The notes under the pieces were generated by a model. That model searched no databases, was not told where the DNA came from, and saw nothing but the letters and a program-made list of their open reading frames with translations. From G963665495 sp963667575 (lineage in GTDB: Bacteria; Desulfobacterota; Desulfovibrionia; Desulfovibrionales; Desulfovibrionaceae): a stretch of DNA of 64,000 nucleotides. The stretch covers positions 1-64,000 of the forward strand of contig CAXXHY010000042.1 of assembly GCA_963667575.2 (NCBI GenBank), written 5' to 3'. Positions within the stretch are counted from its first letter, which is position 1. Each line of letters opens with the position of its first letter. The translations under genes were made by a program, and so were the position numbers. Positions 19,901 to 29,043 of this stretch are shown here, one piece after another.

Positions 19901-20905
19901 CTTCATGGAATGCCGGAACCGATCACCGAGGCCCAACCGGATGCCCTGCCTGCCGACATGCAGGCTGCGGATCCTGAATTTGAAGCCCTTCTTCAGGAAG
20001 ACAGCCCGGTGGATGTTGTTGAATTGCCTTTGAAACAGCCAGCTGATGAAATTCAGGGCGACACCCCGCCGGAAAGTACCGACGACTCCCAACAGGCTGA
20101 TGACCTTTCCGATGTCACGGAGATGATTCTGCAGGAAGAGGCAGAAGAGCTGATGCAGGATCTCGATGAGGAAATTCAGGGCGGATCGCTGGTGAAAGGC
20201 ATGGAGCAGGAAACCCTGGAAGCGGACAGATCCTTGAAGGCTCCTCCCATTGTGGAAGAGGGGCCGTTGCTGGTGGAATCCGATACGGAGGACCTCTCCT
20301 CGCAGAGCCCGCTTGGGGCAAGTGATACGGACGATCTTGACCAGCGGGATATCGATGCCGCTTTCTCACGTTCGGCTGTGGCCGCACTGCATGATATTCA
20401 GGAAATCTACGGCAAGATCGACGGCCTGGAAATCCAGATGGCCAAGATGTCCGACAGCGGCAGCCAATCCGGGGCGCTGCAGGAAGAGCTGCAGCAAAAA
20501 CTGGAAGGGAGCCTGGAAGAAAAGCTGGAAACACTTCTGGAAGAGCGTCTGGCCGCAAAGCTTGGAGAACTTGAAAAAAATCTTGAAGTAAAATACCAGT
20601 CTGCCATTGAAGGATTCGCTGAGAAGCTGGAACAGCAACTGAGGGAACGTATTCTTTCCGAAGTTGAAGACAAACTGCTCGCAGGTGAGTCCTTGTACGA
20701 GAAAATTGCCGAAGGCATGCGTCCGGAAGTGGCGGCTGCGCTGCAGGAATTCGGCATGCGTTTCGTACAGCAGGGTGCTTTTGCCAAGTCCCTTGACGAG
20801 TTGCGTGAGGAGCTTGATGCGGCCATTTCCAAAGCCGCGCCTAGGGCCGCCGCACAGGTCATTCGCGAAGAACTGGCCGCGATAATCAAGGACGGCTTGA
20901 TTTAG
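16982..20905 (+). CDS. Giant acidic Asp/Leu/Gly-repeat protein with C-terminal coiled coil
   Basis: A 1307-aa protein starting at ATG 16982 (AAAGGTGAATC upstream). The N-terminus (VSDDIFELTDIVERG) is a short amphipathic segment. Residues of about 30 to 1110 are overwhelmingly Asp, Glu, Ala, Leu, Gly and Ser, built from runs such as DGLDGLDDLDALDDFDGLEG, and should be intrinsically disordered and strongly negative. From about 1120 the composition changes to a helical coiled coil rich in Glu, Lys, Gln and Leu, ending in AAAQVIREELAAIIKDGLI. There is no signal peptide or membrane helix, so it is cytoplasmic. I do not recognise the family with certainty. The architecture (short N-terminal motif, acidic disordered linker, helical C-terminal oligomerisation part) recalls polar hub proteins of the PopZ type; that is only an analogy. 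It is monocistronic. Confidence 0.9.
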   Translation: MPAKATSDSAVSDDIFELTDIVERGSLDVSEADLDAELGSDLSPSNDASFEQELEDLFSEDAAEPADDDDDITDLGAIAEPLDAGGASAADDLDFDAMIEQASDDTPVPRPENGNGGDLLPELEKELDFSDMDLDEELASDEKPAKGAAGSDVFDDFDLEGLDLSGPESKPDQADDSLDVESFFEDDLDLGNDEKPAAAAAKDIDDFDVTDMDLDAANAQPRKTDPEAFDLDGFEDELAELGLSDAQNTSAKPSASLSEDVEESADSLVAGKDEFDLDGLEEELDGLDFDEQLGDENDAADAAAGDKSSELEFLDGLGDGDAAFDDLDLDEVADSKGKQTAADADDDLDFGDLDADLDAALGDLEDSADTADRSSAGVEAFDLDALETDLDDALGDVSDLEDDVQEKKAASRPASKSAGKDALDDLDGLDDLDALGDDDLAGALDGLDGLDGLDELGDLGNLDDLDGLDGLEDSGIAADAPHAAAAEVPAAEPAPEPLGAEDLDLDALSADIDSDMDDIESLGAASEDGSVDSDAAIDDALGELTGTDDTDLSESSGGLDGLDGLDDLDALDDFDGLEGLDESGIAADAPQAAASEMADSEPDTDSFGTDDLDLDALSADIASDLDDIEALGAASEAGAADSGDALDDALGDLDGLDDLAGTEDTDLSDASDGLDGLDALDALDDFDGLEGLNEFGIAADAPQAAASEGSDGDDLDLDALAADSAFDLDDLDAPASASEDGSDDLEDLDGFDVNGDDELADALGALDGSDVPEESATASGAGLEAESGELDLDLDTLGGMDEPDDAAGDAGDLPEMDSGEILDLESLPVEHVVDEEQSESAAEAVLDTDDHPDGEADNNEDIVSATLPDEDESFSELDAVADSVPEEDLSDDDVDISGLNELIDDLDLPEDEAGEIDDEPEAQFDGGQVETDYGEMPSASEEILPAGDEDDLDIDDIDTSDLDSILREVEGDSLHGMPEPITEAQPDALPADMQAADPEFEALLQEDSPVDVVELPLKQPADEIQGDTPPESTDDSQQADDLSDVTEMILQEEAEELMQDLDEEIQGGSLVKGMEQETLEADRSLKAPPIVEEGPLLVESDTEDLSSQSPLGASDTDDLDQRDIDAAFSRSAVAALHDIQEIYGKIDGLEIQMAKMSDSGSQSGALQEELQQKLEGSLEEKLETLLEERLAAKLGELEKNLEVKYQSAIEGFAEKLEQQLRERILSEVEDKLLAGESLYEKIAEGMRPEVAAALQEFGMRFVQQGAFAKSLDELREELDAAISKAAPRAAAQVIREELAAIIKDGLI
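18404..19180 (+). repeat. Large in-frame tandem repeats inside the acidic gene
   Basis: Three units begin with the same GIAADAP-coding segment at 18404, 18731 and 19067, spaced 327 and 336 bp (109 and 112 codons). Each unit carries a copy of the DDLDLDALSAD-type block and an LDGLD-rich block. The spacing keeps the reading frame, so the protein grew by duplication of about 110-residue modules. Confidence 0.8.
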
Positions 20906-20949
20906 CGATAGAATTTAAAAAGGAGGGTGCTTACAGGTTTCTTCCTTTT

Positions 20950-21007
20950 TACCGCCCGGTAGCGTGCCGGAGTTCGGTCGACGCCATTTCCCACCGGGCG
21001 GTTTTTG
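20950..21007 (+). terminator. Long-loop hairpin after the acidic-repeat gene
   Basis: ACCGCCCGGT pairs with ACCGGGCGGT across a loop of about 35 nt, followed by TTTTTG. It can terminate the acidic-repeat transcript; the long loop may also form a leader for the small gene at 21051. Confidence 0.6.
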
Positions 21008-21050
21008 TAACTTTATATTGACTCGGCCAAGTGCTGTTTTAATTTGCCAT

Positions 21051-21254
21051 ATGGAAAAAGATACCAAGCTCGCCTTGCAGGTGGCCAAGGAAATCGTGGT
21101 GAAATTCATTGAAGTCGGAAGAATTTCGCCTACCAATTTTCATTCTGTATTCCCGTCCGTTTATGCCGTGGTCTTGAATACCATTGCGAATCAGGGGGAT
21201 GGTTCTGTTTGCGTGGATGATTCCGCGGATGCAGGCAAGAACAGTTCCGACTGA
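21051..21254 (+). CDS. Conserved small hypothetical protein (67 aa)
   Basis: Begins MEKDTKLALQVAKEIVVKFIE and continues with VGRISPTNFHSVFPSVYAVV, a helical pattern I believe recurs in small Desulfovibrio proteins of unknown role. The ATG at 21051 is chosen because the conserved part starts there; a longer frame from 20964 would run through the preceding hairpin. There is no clear ribosome site. The tail (SVCVDDSADAGKNSSD) looks disordered. Confidence 0.65.
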   Translation: MEKDTKLALQVAKEIVVKFIEVGRISPTNFHSVFPSVYAVVLNTIANQGDGSVCVDDSADAGKNSSD

Positions 21255-21454
21255 ACAGGAACGGGGAATGGCGTTTTTTTCTTTGGCTGAAAAAAACGCA
21301 CATTTTTTATTTACAAAACACATTTCCCCGGATAGGCAGCGCTTTTCAAGGCGTTGATCGGCGGCGAAACAGGACAGCCTGTATCGTTACAAGAAGAGTA
21401 ACCGATGGCTGAATAGCATACGGGAGTGAAGGAACAGCTCAAGGCGGGCGGAGA

Positions 21455-21658
21455 TCAGGATATGCCTCGTATGAGGAACACCAGCCCCAGCCCGAACAGA
21501 ATTGCTGTTATTCCCATTTTTCTGAGAAAAACCGGTGGCTGTTCGGAAAGTTGCCGCAACAGCTTCGGGAGTTTTTCCGCAAAAAGAAAATAGGGAAGCC
21601 CTTCTATCATCAAGGCCAGGCCCAATGCTGTGACGAATGTTTGCCAGTCAAAGGTCAT
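21455..21658 (-). CDS. DUF2065 family small membrane protein
   Basis: A 67-aa protein from ATG 21658. It has two hydrophobic helices: TALGLALMIEGLPYFLF at the N-terminus and ITAILFGLGLVFLIRG at the C-terminus, joined by a basic loop. The G-L-x-L-x-I-E-G-L-P signature is that of DUF2065 (YjeT-like) inner-membrane proteins. In other bacteria these often sit near hfl/FtsH-related genes; here the gene is isolated. Function unknown. Confidence 0.78.
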   Translation of the reverse strand: MTFDWQTFVTALGLALMIEGLPYFLFAEKLPKLLRQLSEQPPVFLRKMGITAILFGLGLVFLIRGIS

Positions 21659-21826
21659 TACTTGTTCTCTATTGTTTTTTTTCAAGCTATGGATGGGCAG
21701 CACCCGTGAAACGGATTGGTGAATGTTTGAACGGGGCTTAACCTAGCCTGAGCAAAGAGGGCTTGTCCATAGCCTGTTTTGTATAAATTGCGAGGCCGAT
21801 ACAAGTTGATCGGCCCAGGAGTGAAT

Positions 21827-23140
21827 ATGTTGACGTTAGACTCGTTGCGCAAGCAGAATAATACAATCGCCGTTGTGGGGCTCGGTTATGTAGGTTTGCC
21901 CCTGGCAGTGGCTTTTGATAAACATTTCAAAGTGATCGGTTTCGATATCTCTGCAAAGAGAATTGAGGAACTGGAAAAGGGCGCAGACAGAACGGGTGAA
22001 GTGGACGATACGCGGGTACGTGATTGTTCCATTCAGTTTACATGCGATCCTGCGCGGCTTGCAGAGGCTTCCATAATCGTCGTTGCCGTACCCACCCCCA
22101 TAGACCGTTACCGCAGCCCGGACCTGACTCCTGTCACTGGTGCATCAAAAACAGTGGGCAGCCATATGAGCAAGGGATGCGTCGTTGTCTATGAGTCCAC
22201 CGTATACCCTGGGCTCACCGAAGAAACCTGTGTCCCCATCCTGGAAGAGCAATCCGGCCTCAAGGGCGGTGTGGATTTCAAAGTGGGCTATTCGCCGGAG
22301 CGGATCAATCCGGGAGACAAGGAACACAAGCTGGAAAGCATCGTGAAGGTCGTTGCCGGAGAAGATAAGGAAACAACCGATCTTCTGGCCGATTTCTACG
22401 GTACGATCATCAAGGCGGGCATTCACAAGGCCCCCAGCATCAAGGTGGCCGAGGCCGCCAAGGTCATCGAAAATACGCAGCGCGACCTGAACATCGCTCT
22501 GATGAACGAGTTGTCGCTGCTGTTCGCGCACATGGACATCGACACCACGGAAGTGCTCGAAGCAGCCAAGACAAAATGGAATTTTCTGCCCTTCAGTCCG
22601 GGACTCGTCGGCGGACACTGCATCGGCGTGGATCCCTATTATCTGACTTTCAAGGCCGAGTCCCTGGGATACCATCCGCAGGTTATTCTGGCCGGACGGC
22701 GGATCAACGACAACATGGGCAAGCATGTGGCCGAAGTCGCCATAAAGATGCTGAACAAAAACTGTTGCATTATTCGGAACGCGCGGATAGCTATTCTGGG
22801 CCTGACCTTCAAGGAAAATGTTCCGGATCTTCGCAATACAAAAGTTGTCGATATCATAAAAGAACTCACGGAGTACGGGGTTGAGGTGCTTGTTCATGAT
22901 CCCATCCCGGACAAGCAGGAGGCCCTGGAAGAGTATGGTCTTGAATTGAAGCCTCTGGAATCCTTCAAGGATCTTGACGGCATTATTGCTGCCGTGCCCC
23001 ATGAGGCTTTCAAGGAATATTCGCCGGAGCAGATGAAAAGCTGGTTCCGTGATCCTTCAAAGCCCGTGCTTCTGGACGTCAAAGGGCTGTACGACAAACA
23101 GCGTATGCTGGATGAGGGGTTTAGTTTCTGGCGTCTGTAA
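21827..23140 (+). CDS. UDP-N-acetyl-hexosamine 6-dehydrogenase (TviB/WbpA-type)
   Basis: Oxidises a UDP-N-acetylhexosamine to its uronic acid with NAD+, for surface polysaccharide synthesis. ATG 21827 follows AGGAGTGAAT and yields 437 aa. The N-terminal Rossmann fold has IAVVGLGYVGLPLAVAF; the catalytic cysteine is in GGHCIGVDPYYLT; the C-terminal UDP-binding part has LGLTFKENVPDLRNTKVVDI. The sequence fits the UDP-GlcNAc/UDP-GalNAc dehydrogenase branch better than UDP-glucose dehydrogenase. The product may feed the glycosylation locus at 35-40 kb or the polysaccharide operon at 58-64 kb. Confidence 0.93.
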   Translation: MLTLDSLRKQNNTIAVVGLGYVGLPLAVAFDKHFKVIGFDISAKRIEELEKGADRTGEVDDTRVRDCSIQFTCDPARLAEASIIVVAVPTPIDRYRSPDLTPVTGASKTVGSHMSKGCVVVYESTVYPGLTEETCVPILEEQSGLKGGVDFKVGYSPERINPGDKEHKLESIVKVVAGEDKETTDLLADFYGTIIKAGIHKAPSIKVAEAAKVIENTQRDLNIALMNELSLLFAHMDIDTTEVLEAAKTKWNFLPFSPGLVGGHCIGVDPYYLTFKAESLGYHPQVILAGRRINDNMGKHVAEVAIKMLNKNCCIIRNARIAILGLTFKENVPDLRNTKVVDIIKELTEYGVEVLVHDPIPDKQEALEEYGLELKPLESFKDLDGIIAAVPHEAFKEYSPEQMKSWFRDPSKPVLLDVKGLYDKQRMLDEGFSFWRL

Positions 23141-23167
23141 AAGTATGAGCTCTAAAGGATCTGTCAC

Positions 23168-23398
23168 ATGGCACCACTGCCCCGCATTGTCTGCTGGGAC
23201 GATTGCTGACGCGGTTTCATGGAAGCGAGTTCGCTTCTTCGAGAACTGCCGCCTGGGCAACGGGCCGGTTTGGAGGTTGCTCCGAACCAGCGGAAAAAGA
23301 TGGAGATTCTTTTGCGCCATAGAAAGGCCAAGGTTGTTGCACAGGAACCCCTGGAAGCCGAGAATCTTCTGCTTGTCGTAGAGAAAAGTCCGGCATGA
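23168..23398 (+). CDS. Small ORF with in-frame TGA (possible selenoprotein or base error), upstream of mqnB
   Basis: ATG 23168 has a good ribosome site (TAAAGGATCTGTCAC). The frame runs 77 codons to a TGA that overlaps the mqnB start (ATGA), but TGA also occurs at codon 14 (23207-23209), directly after a Cys codon. The downstream part (MEASSLLRELPPGQRAGLEV, then RKKMEILLRHRKAKVVAQEP) has the composition of a real soluble protein. Eleven bases after the internal TGA begins a hairpin, GAAGCG / CGCTTC with loop AGTT, on a lower stem GTTTC / GAGAAC, at the position of a bacterial SECIS. Alternatives are a substitution error or a start at 23219 without a ribosome site. The family is not recognised. 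Confidence 0.5.
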
Positions 23399-24103
23399 TT
23401 GCACTGGTAACGGCAACGCGTATGGAAATGGATGCGGTACTCGCATCTGTCTCGATAAAATGCGCTTCGCCTGCGGAAGGATGCTGGGAAGTATCGGAAC
23501 TATCCGGGCGCTCCCTGTGTCTTCTGGTGACGGGGATAGGTCCGGTCAACGCCGCCTGGTCCCTGGGCATGATGCTCGGATCCGTACAGGGGCTGAAAGG
23601 AATATGTAATCTGGGAGTGGCCGGCAGCTTTGATCTGGAGCGCTTTGCTCTGGAAGCTGTGGCCATTTCCCGGATGGAAATATGGGCCTGAATTCGGGCT
23701 GCGCACTGAGGATGATGTGTTGCCGCAGGGGTTGAAACTGGCGCAGGCGCCTCGTGGCATACGCGGTCAGCCCGGTCCGGTATTCGACCGGCTGTTTCTG
23801 GACCCGTATGCGGATGCCGGAACTATGGGGTTGCAACTGCCGGAAGAGCTTCCCGAAGCGGTTTCGCTGAGTGTGGCCGGTGTTACGGCGGATCCTGAGC
23901 AGGCACGGAAATTTCGTACACAGTATCAAGCTGATCTGGAGAACATGGAAGGTTTTGCATTGGCATACGGGGCCTTGCGTCACGGACTGCCTTTTGTGGA
24001 AATCCTCAGTGTCTCCAACCTTGTCGGATCGCGTGACAGGAAAGACTGGCGATTGAAGCAGTCTTTGGAACAGCTAGAACGAATCGGAACGCTTCTATTC
24101 TGA
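23395..24103 (+). CDS. mqnB: Futalosine hydrolase (one-base frameshift)
   Basis: Cleaves futalosine in the menaquinone pathway of organisms lacking the MenFDHCEB route. The N-terminal half (MIALVTATRMEMDAVL, then LVTGIGPVNAAWSLG and ICNLGVAGSF) is the nucleoside-phosphorylase fold. The frame breaks at the GGG of 23684-23686, where one G less gives MEIWPEFGL and opens the rest. The second half carries NMEGFALAYGALRHGLPFVEILSVSN, the catalytic and base-binding end. The corrected length is 235 aa, normal for the family. The start overlaps the stop of the preceding small ORF. Confidence 0.88.
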
Positions 24104-24252
24104 TTTTCGTCCGGTTTGGAAAATTTGTATCGCGTTTCGAAGTAACGAAAATGCTGTATCTTGTGGGCGGTTTCGTTTCGAGTGGCCGTTAATCACTTTC
24201 ATCTTGGCAATGATGCTTGAGAAGCTCAATAAAAGCGGGTATCAAATTTTCC

Positions 24253-25222
24253 ATGCACGAACTTGTCTCCTACTTTGAATGCGAACTCCCCCGGGTGAAC
24301 ACTGTTTTGGGCGATTGCACCTCAAGGCTGCATTCGCTGGTCAAGCCCATGGCCGATCATGTCCTGCAAGCCGGCGGCAAACGGTTGAGACCAATTCTGA
24401 CCCTGCTGGTGGCCAAAAGCCTCGGCTACAAGGGTGAATCCGCGTACAATCTCGCCTGCGCCATGGAACTTTTTCATTCGGCAACGCTGCTGCATGATGA
24501 TATTCTGGACAGCTCCCAGTTGCGCCGGGGCGTGGCTTCCGCTCACATGGTTTTCGGGGTGACCAAGACCATCCTCACCGGTGATGCCTTGCTGGCATTG
24601 GGCAATCAGCTGGTGGCCGAATACGCTATACCGGAATTGAGCGCGACCATTTCCGACGGCATTGTGGCTACGGTGACCGGAGGAAATTGTCGAGATCGAC
24701 AACACCCGGAATGTGGACATCGATGATGCCACGTATCTTGAGATCATTACCGGAAAAACCGCCTATCTGATCAAGGCTTCCTGCAAGTGCGGCGCAATTC
24801 TGGCCGGCGCCTCGGCAGAACAGATTGAAGCCGCCGGGGAGTACGGTCTCAAACTGGGGATTGCCTTTCAGCTCATAGACGACTGTCTCGATTATGCCTC
24901 CACCACCGAAAAAACCGGCAAGCCCGTGGGCATGGATCTGCTCGAAGGCAAGTTGACCTTGCCTTTTCTGTATTATTTTCAGCAGGCGGATGCCAAGACC
25001 AAAGCCGAACTCGCACAGAAAATTCGCGACAATCTTTTGAATGACCAGGATATTACAGCCATTCTGCAGGCTGTTCGCCAGGGCGGGTTTGACCGGCGGA
25101 CCCAGGAGATGGCCAGGTCCTACCTCGACGGCGCCAAAGAGGCTCTGCAGGTTTTTCCCCAGAGCCCGGAACGCGGACTGCTGGAGAAGGCTCTGGAGTA
25201 CGTGTTGCTGCGCGAGCGTTGA
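24253..25222 (+). CDS. Polyprenyl (octaprenyl) diphosphate synthase (one-base frameshift)
   Basis: Chain-length synthase for the isoprenoid tail of menaquinone. ATG 24253 begins MHELVSYFECELPRVN, the usual family start. It shows GGKRLRP, the first Asp-rich motif in LLHDDILD and the second in QLIDDCLD, needed for Mg and allylic substrate binding. At 24682-24683 one surplus G (GGAGGAAATT) shifts the frame; removing it gives TGEIVEIDNTRNVDIDD, typical of IspB. The corrected length is 322 aa. It lies 149 bp behind mqnB, so the two genes may jointly serve menaquinone synthesis. Confidence 0.92.
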
Positions 25223-25501
25223 TTTTTCCGGCCGATGCCCGCGGGGGATGGACGCCGCGGAAGCATTGTGAAATGAAATATTTGTTGGGACGGCAACACG
25301 CTTCCATCAAAGTACATCAGTAAACCTTTGGAAAGGGAAACTCGAGGCGTACTTCCCATCTGCTTTGCCACCACATGCTCCGGTCCGCGGAACGGAGATT
25401 CCGTGTGCGTGGTTCTTCCCTCCTCGAACGCACCTTTCTTAACATAGCCCCGGCAGGAGCAGCAGTGACTCCGTGGCCGGACTACATGCGGAGAATGCAT
25501 C
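25223..25501. other. Leader region of purL
   Basis: A 280-bp region without an ORF. It has several short inverted segments (for example GGTCCGCGGAACGGAG around 25381), so a structured leader is possible, but I do not recognise a known riboswitch. Confidence 0.3.
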
Positions 25502-28500
25502 ATGTTGCAACGTATCGAGGTTGCTTTGCGGCCCGAAGTCCAGGATGTCGTTGGACAAGGAATCAAAAAGAAAATCAGCGATTTTCTGAACATATCCGTA
25601 GAAGAAGTTCGGATAATCAAGATCTTCACCGTGCAGGGGTTGTCACGGGACTCCATTGACCGTGTTCTGGAAAACGGCGCCTTGCATGATCCCGTACTGC
25701 ATACGCCTTCCCTGGATCCCCAGGCCACGGATTTCGACTGGGTCATCGAAGTGGGATTCCGTCCGGGCGTCACAGACAATGAAGGCCGTACCGCCAAGGA
25801 AGCCATTGCACTGGTTGCCGGGTTGGACGATACGCAGACCAAAAATCTCGCCGTGTATACGGCCAACCAGTACGTCATTCGCGGCAATCTCGAGGCCGGA
25901 CAGGTCGAGCGCATCGCCCGTGATCTGCTGGCCAACGTGCTCATTCAACGCTTCGAGTTCAAGAGCAAGGAACAGTGGCAGGCGCAACCCGGTTTCGAGG
26001 CCAAGGCCGCCAAGGTTTCCGGCCAGGCCATTGATACGGTGGAAACCATCGACCTGAATTCCATGGACGATGCCGAACTGGAAGCTTTCAGCCGTAGCAA
26101 CGTGCTGGCTCTGAATCTGACGGAAATGCACGCCATCCGCGATTATTTCAAGCAGCCCAAGGTACGCAAGGAGCGCCAGGAAAAAGGCTTTCCCGAACTG
26201 CCGACCGACGCCGAAATCGAATGTCTGGCGCAGACCTGGTCCGAGCACTGCAAACACAAGATCTTCAGCGCACGTATCAAGTATACGGATCAGGAAAACA
26301 ACAGCAGCAGCGAAATCGACAATCTTTACAAGACCTATATCCAGAAGACCACGGCAGCGCTGCGCAAGAGCAAGGGCAAGGACGATTTCTGCCTTTCGGT
26401 GTTCAAGGACAATGCCGGAGTCATCAGCCTGAGCGACGAACACAATGTCTGCATCAAGGTGGAAACCCACAACAGCCCGTCCGCGCTGGATCCTTACGGC
26501 GGAGCCCTGACCGGCATCGTCGGCGTAAACCGCGACCCCATGGGTACGGGCCTTGGCGCACGGATGCTGTGCAATACGGATGTTTTCTGCTTTGCCTCGC
26601 CTTTTCACCAGGGCGAACTGCCTCCGCGTCTGCTGCATCCGCGGCGAGTTCTGGAAGGCGTACGCGAGGGCGTGGAACACGGCGGCAACAAGTCCGGCAT
26701 TCCCACTGTCAACGGCAGCCTGGTCTTTGACCAGCGCTATCTGGGCAAGCCCCTTGTCTTCTGCGGAACGGTGGGCATCCTGCCCAAGGAGATCTGCGGC
26801 AAGCCCAGCCACGAAAAGGCTGCCCAACCCGGCGACGCGGTGGTCATGGTGGGCGGACGGATCGGCAAGGACGGCATCCACGGCGCGACATTCTCCTCGG
26901 AAGAACTGCACGAAGGCTCGCCCGCCACGGCCGTACAGATCGGCGATCCCATCACCCAACGCAAGATGTACGACTTTTTGATGCGTACGCGCGATATGGG
27001 ACTCTACAACGCCATTACGGACAACGGCGCCGGCGGTCTGAGTTCGTCGGTGGGTGAAATGGCCGAGGACACCAACGGCGTTGTCATGGATCTGGGCAAA
27101 GCACCGCTGAAATACGACGGACTGCATCCCTGGGAGATTCTGATTTCCGAAGCCCAGGAGCGGATGACCGTGGCGGTTCCCCAGGACAAGCTCGGAGAAT
27201 TTCTGGCTCTTGCCAAGGAAATGGGCGTGGAAGCCACCTGCCTCGGCGAATATACTCCGAGCGGACGTTTCGAAGTACGCTACAACGGCAAACCCGCTGT
27301 GCTGCTGGACATGCATTTCATGCACCACGGCGTGCCCCAGCTCGAACTGGAGGCTGTCTGGAAAAAGCCCCAGCCAACGAACACGCCGACAGAACCGCGG
27401 CTTCCGGACTGGATGCAGGCCTCGAGCAGAGCAGCCTGCTGCACCGTATGCTCGGCAGGCTGAACATCTGCAGCAAGGAATACATCGTTCGCCAGTACGA
27501 CCACGAGGTCAAGGGCGCCAGCGTGATCAAGCCCCTGGTGGGCGCGCACCGCGACGGCCCGTCGGACGCCGGTGTGATGCGTCCGGTTCTGGATCGTCCG
27601 GAAGGCCTGGTCATTTCTCACGGCATCTGCCCCAAATTCAGCGACCTGGATACCTACTGGATGATGGCCAATGCCGTGGACGAAGCCATCCGCAACGCCG
27701 TGTCCGTTGGCGCGGACCTGCGGCACATGGCTGGTGTGGACAATTTCTGCTGGTGCGATCCGGTGCAGTCTGAAAAGACTCCGGACGGACGCTACAAACT
27801 GGCGCAGCTGGTACGCGCCAACAAGGCTTTGTCTCATTTTTGCCTGGGGTTCGGCGTTCCCTGCATCTCGGGCAAGGACTCCATGAAGAACGACTACACG
27901 GGCGGCGGCAAGAAAATCTCCATTCCGCCCACGGTGTTGTTCTCGGTCATCGGCGTGGTGCCGGACGCAACCAAGGCCGTGAGCTCGGATTTCAAGCAGG
28001 CCGGGGATCGGATTTACCTGCTGGGCATGACCCGTTCGGAGCTTGGCGGTTCGGAGCTGGCTTCCGAACTCGGCGTGAACGGCGGCGGCGTGCCCGAGGT
28101 GGAAGTGGTGCCCGCACGCGAGCGTTATCTGGCCATTCATGAGGCCATTAATTCGGAGTTGATCAACAGCTGCCACGATCTTTCCGACGGCGGCCTGGCC
28201 GTGGCTCTGGCCGAGATGTCCATCGGCGGATACCTGGGCGCTTCCATCGACCTCGACAAGGTGCCCACTCCGGCTGAACCCTTGTCCACAACCGAGATTC
28301 TTTATAGCGAGTCCGCCAGCCGTCTGCTGGTCACCGTACCGGAAAAGCAGGTGGATGCTTTTGAAAAACTGTTTGCCGGCCAGTGCTGCGGCTTGCTCGG
28401 CCAGGTAGCCGGAACGGATACCCTCGAATTGACCCGCAACCAGCAGCCGGTGCTGAGCGAAACTGTCCAGGCTCTGACACAGAGCTGGAAAGCCACGCTG

Positions 28501-28509
28501 GACTGGTAG
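25502..28509 (+). CDS. purL: Phosphoribosylformylglycinamidine synthase, PurS-PurL fusion (one-base frameshift)
   Basis: The fourth step of purine synthesis, converting FGAR to FGAM with ATP and ammonia. Residues 1 to about 80 are a PurS-like domain, followed by a second PurS-like or linker part and the PurL catalytic region (LAQTWSEHCKHKIFSARI, then KVETHNSPSALDPYGGALTG). There is no glutaminase domain, so a separate PurQ must exist. The frame breaks at 27420-27421 after WMQ: one missing C (GCC-CTC) restores ALEQSSLLHRMLGRLN. The corrected length is 1002 aa. The second half has VGAHRDGPSDAGVM and the ATP-site SHDLSDGGLAVA-like motif (NSCHDLSDGGLAVALAE). Confidence 0.95.
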
Positions 28510-28533
28510 CCCAAACATACGGATAACATTGTC

Positions 28534-29019
28534 ATGAATTCTTTGCGCATCAGACAGGCAACGGCCGATGACGCGGCCCTGCTGCTGCATTTTATAACTG
28601 AGCTGGCCAGATACGAAAAAGCCGAGCATGAAGTTCTCGCCACAGAAGAACAGATTCGGGAATCTCTGTTTTCGGAACATGCCAGCGCCAACGCCGTGAT
28701 CTGTCTCCAGGACGGCGAACCCATTGGATATGCGGTCTATTTTTTCAGCTATTCCACATGGCTGGGAAAAAACGGCATCTATATGGAAGACTTGTACGTA
28801 ACTCCGGGAAAGCGCGGATGCGGAGCCGGGAAACTGTTGCTCAAGCATCTGGCTAAACTGGCTCTGGACGAGGGCTGCGAACGGTTCGAATGGTCCGTGC
28901 TGGACTGGAACGAACCCGCCATCAAGTTTTATGAAAAAAGTGGTGCACTGCCGCAGGACGCCTGGACCAGATATCGCCTTGCAGGTGATGCTCTGAGCGC
29001 TTTTGTCGCCGGCAATTAG
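28534..29019 (+). CDS. GNAT acetyltransferase, diamine (SSAT-like) type
   Basis: A 161-aa protein. The body follows spermidine/spermine N1-acetyltransferases: YAVYFFSYSTWLGKNGIYMEDLYV, then RGCGAGKLLLKHLAKLA, the acetyl-CoA pyrophosphate loop, and WSVLDWNEPAIKFYEKSGA. All three GNAT core motifs are present. Substrate assignment to polyamines is by family resemblance. It begins 24 bp behind purL and is closed by a terminator. Confidence 0.9.
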   Translation: MNSLRIRQATADDAALLLHFITELARYEKAEHEVLATEEQIRESLFSEHASANAVICLQDGEPIGYAVYFFSYSTWLGKNGIYMEDLYVTPGKRGCGAGKLLLKHLAKLALDEGCERFEWSVLDWNEPAIKFYEKSGALPQDAWTRYRLAGDALSAFVAGN

Positions 29020-29043
29020 ACAGCAATTCTCTCGTGATTCCCT

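Noticed and set aside
23144..23381. Alternative 78-codon frame starting MSSKGSVTWHH ahead of mqnB
   Set aside because: Rich in Arg and Trp like an out-of-phase frame; the ATG 23168 frame has the better ribosome site and the coupled stop.
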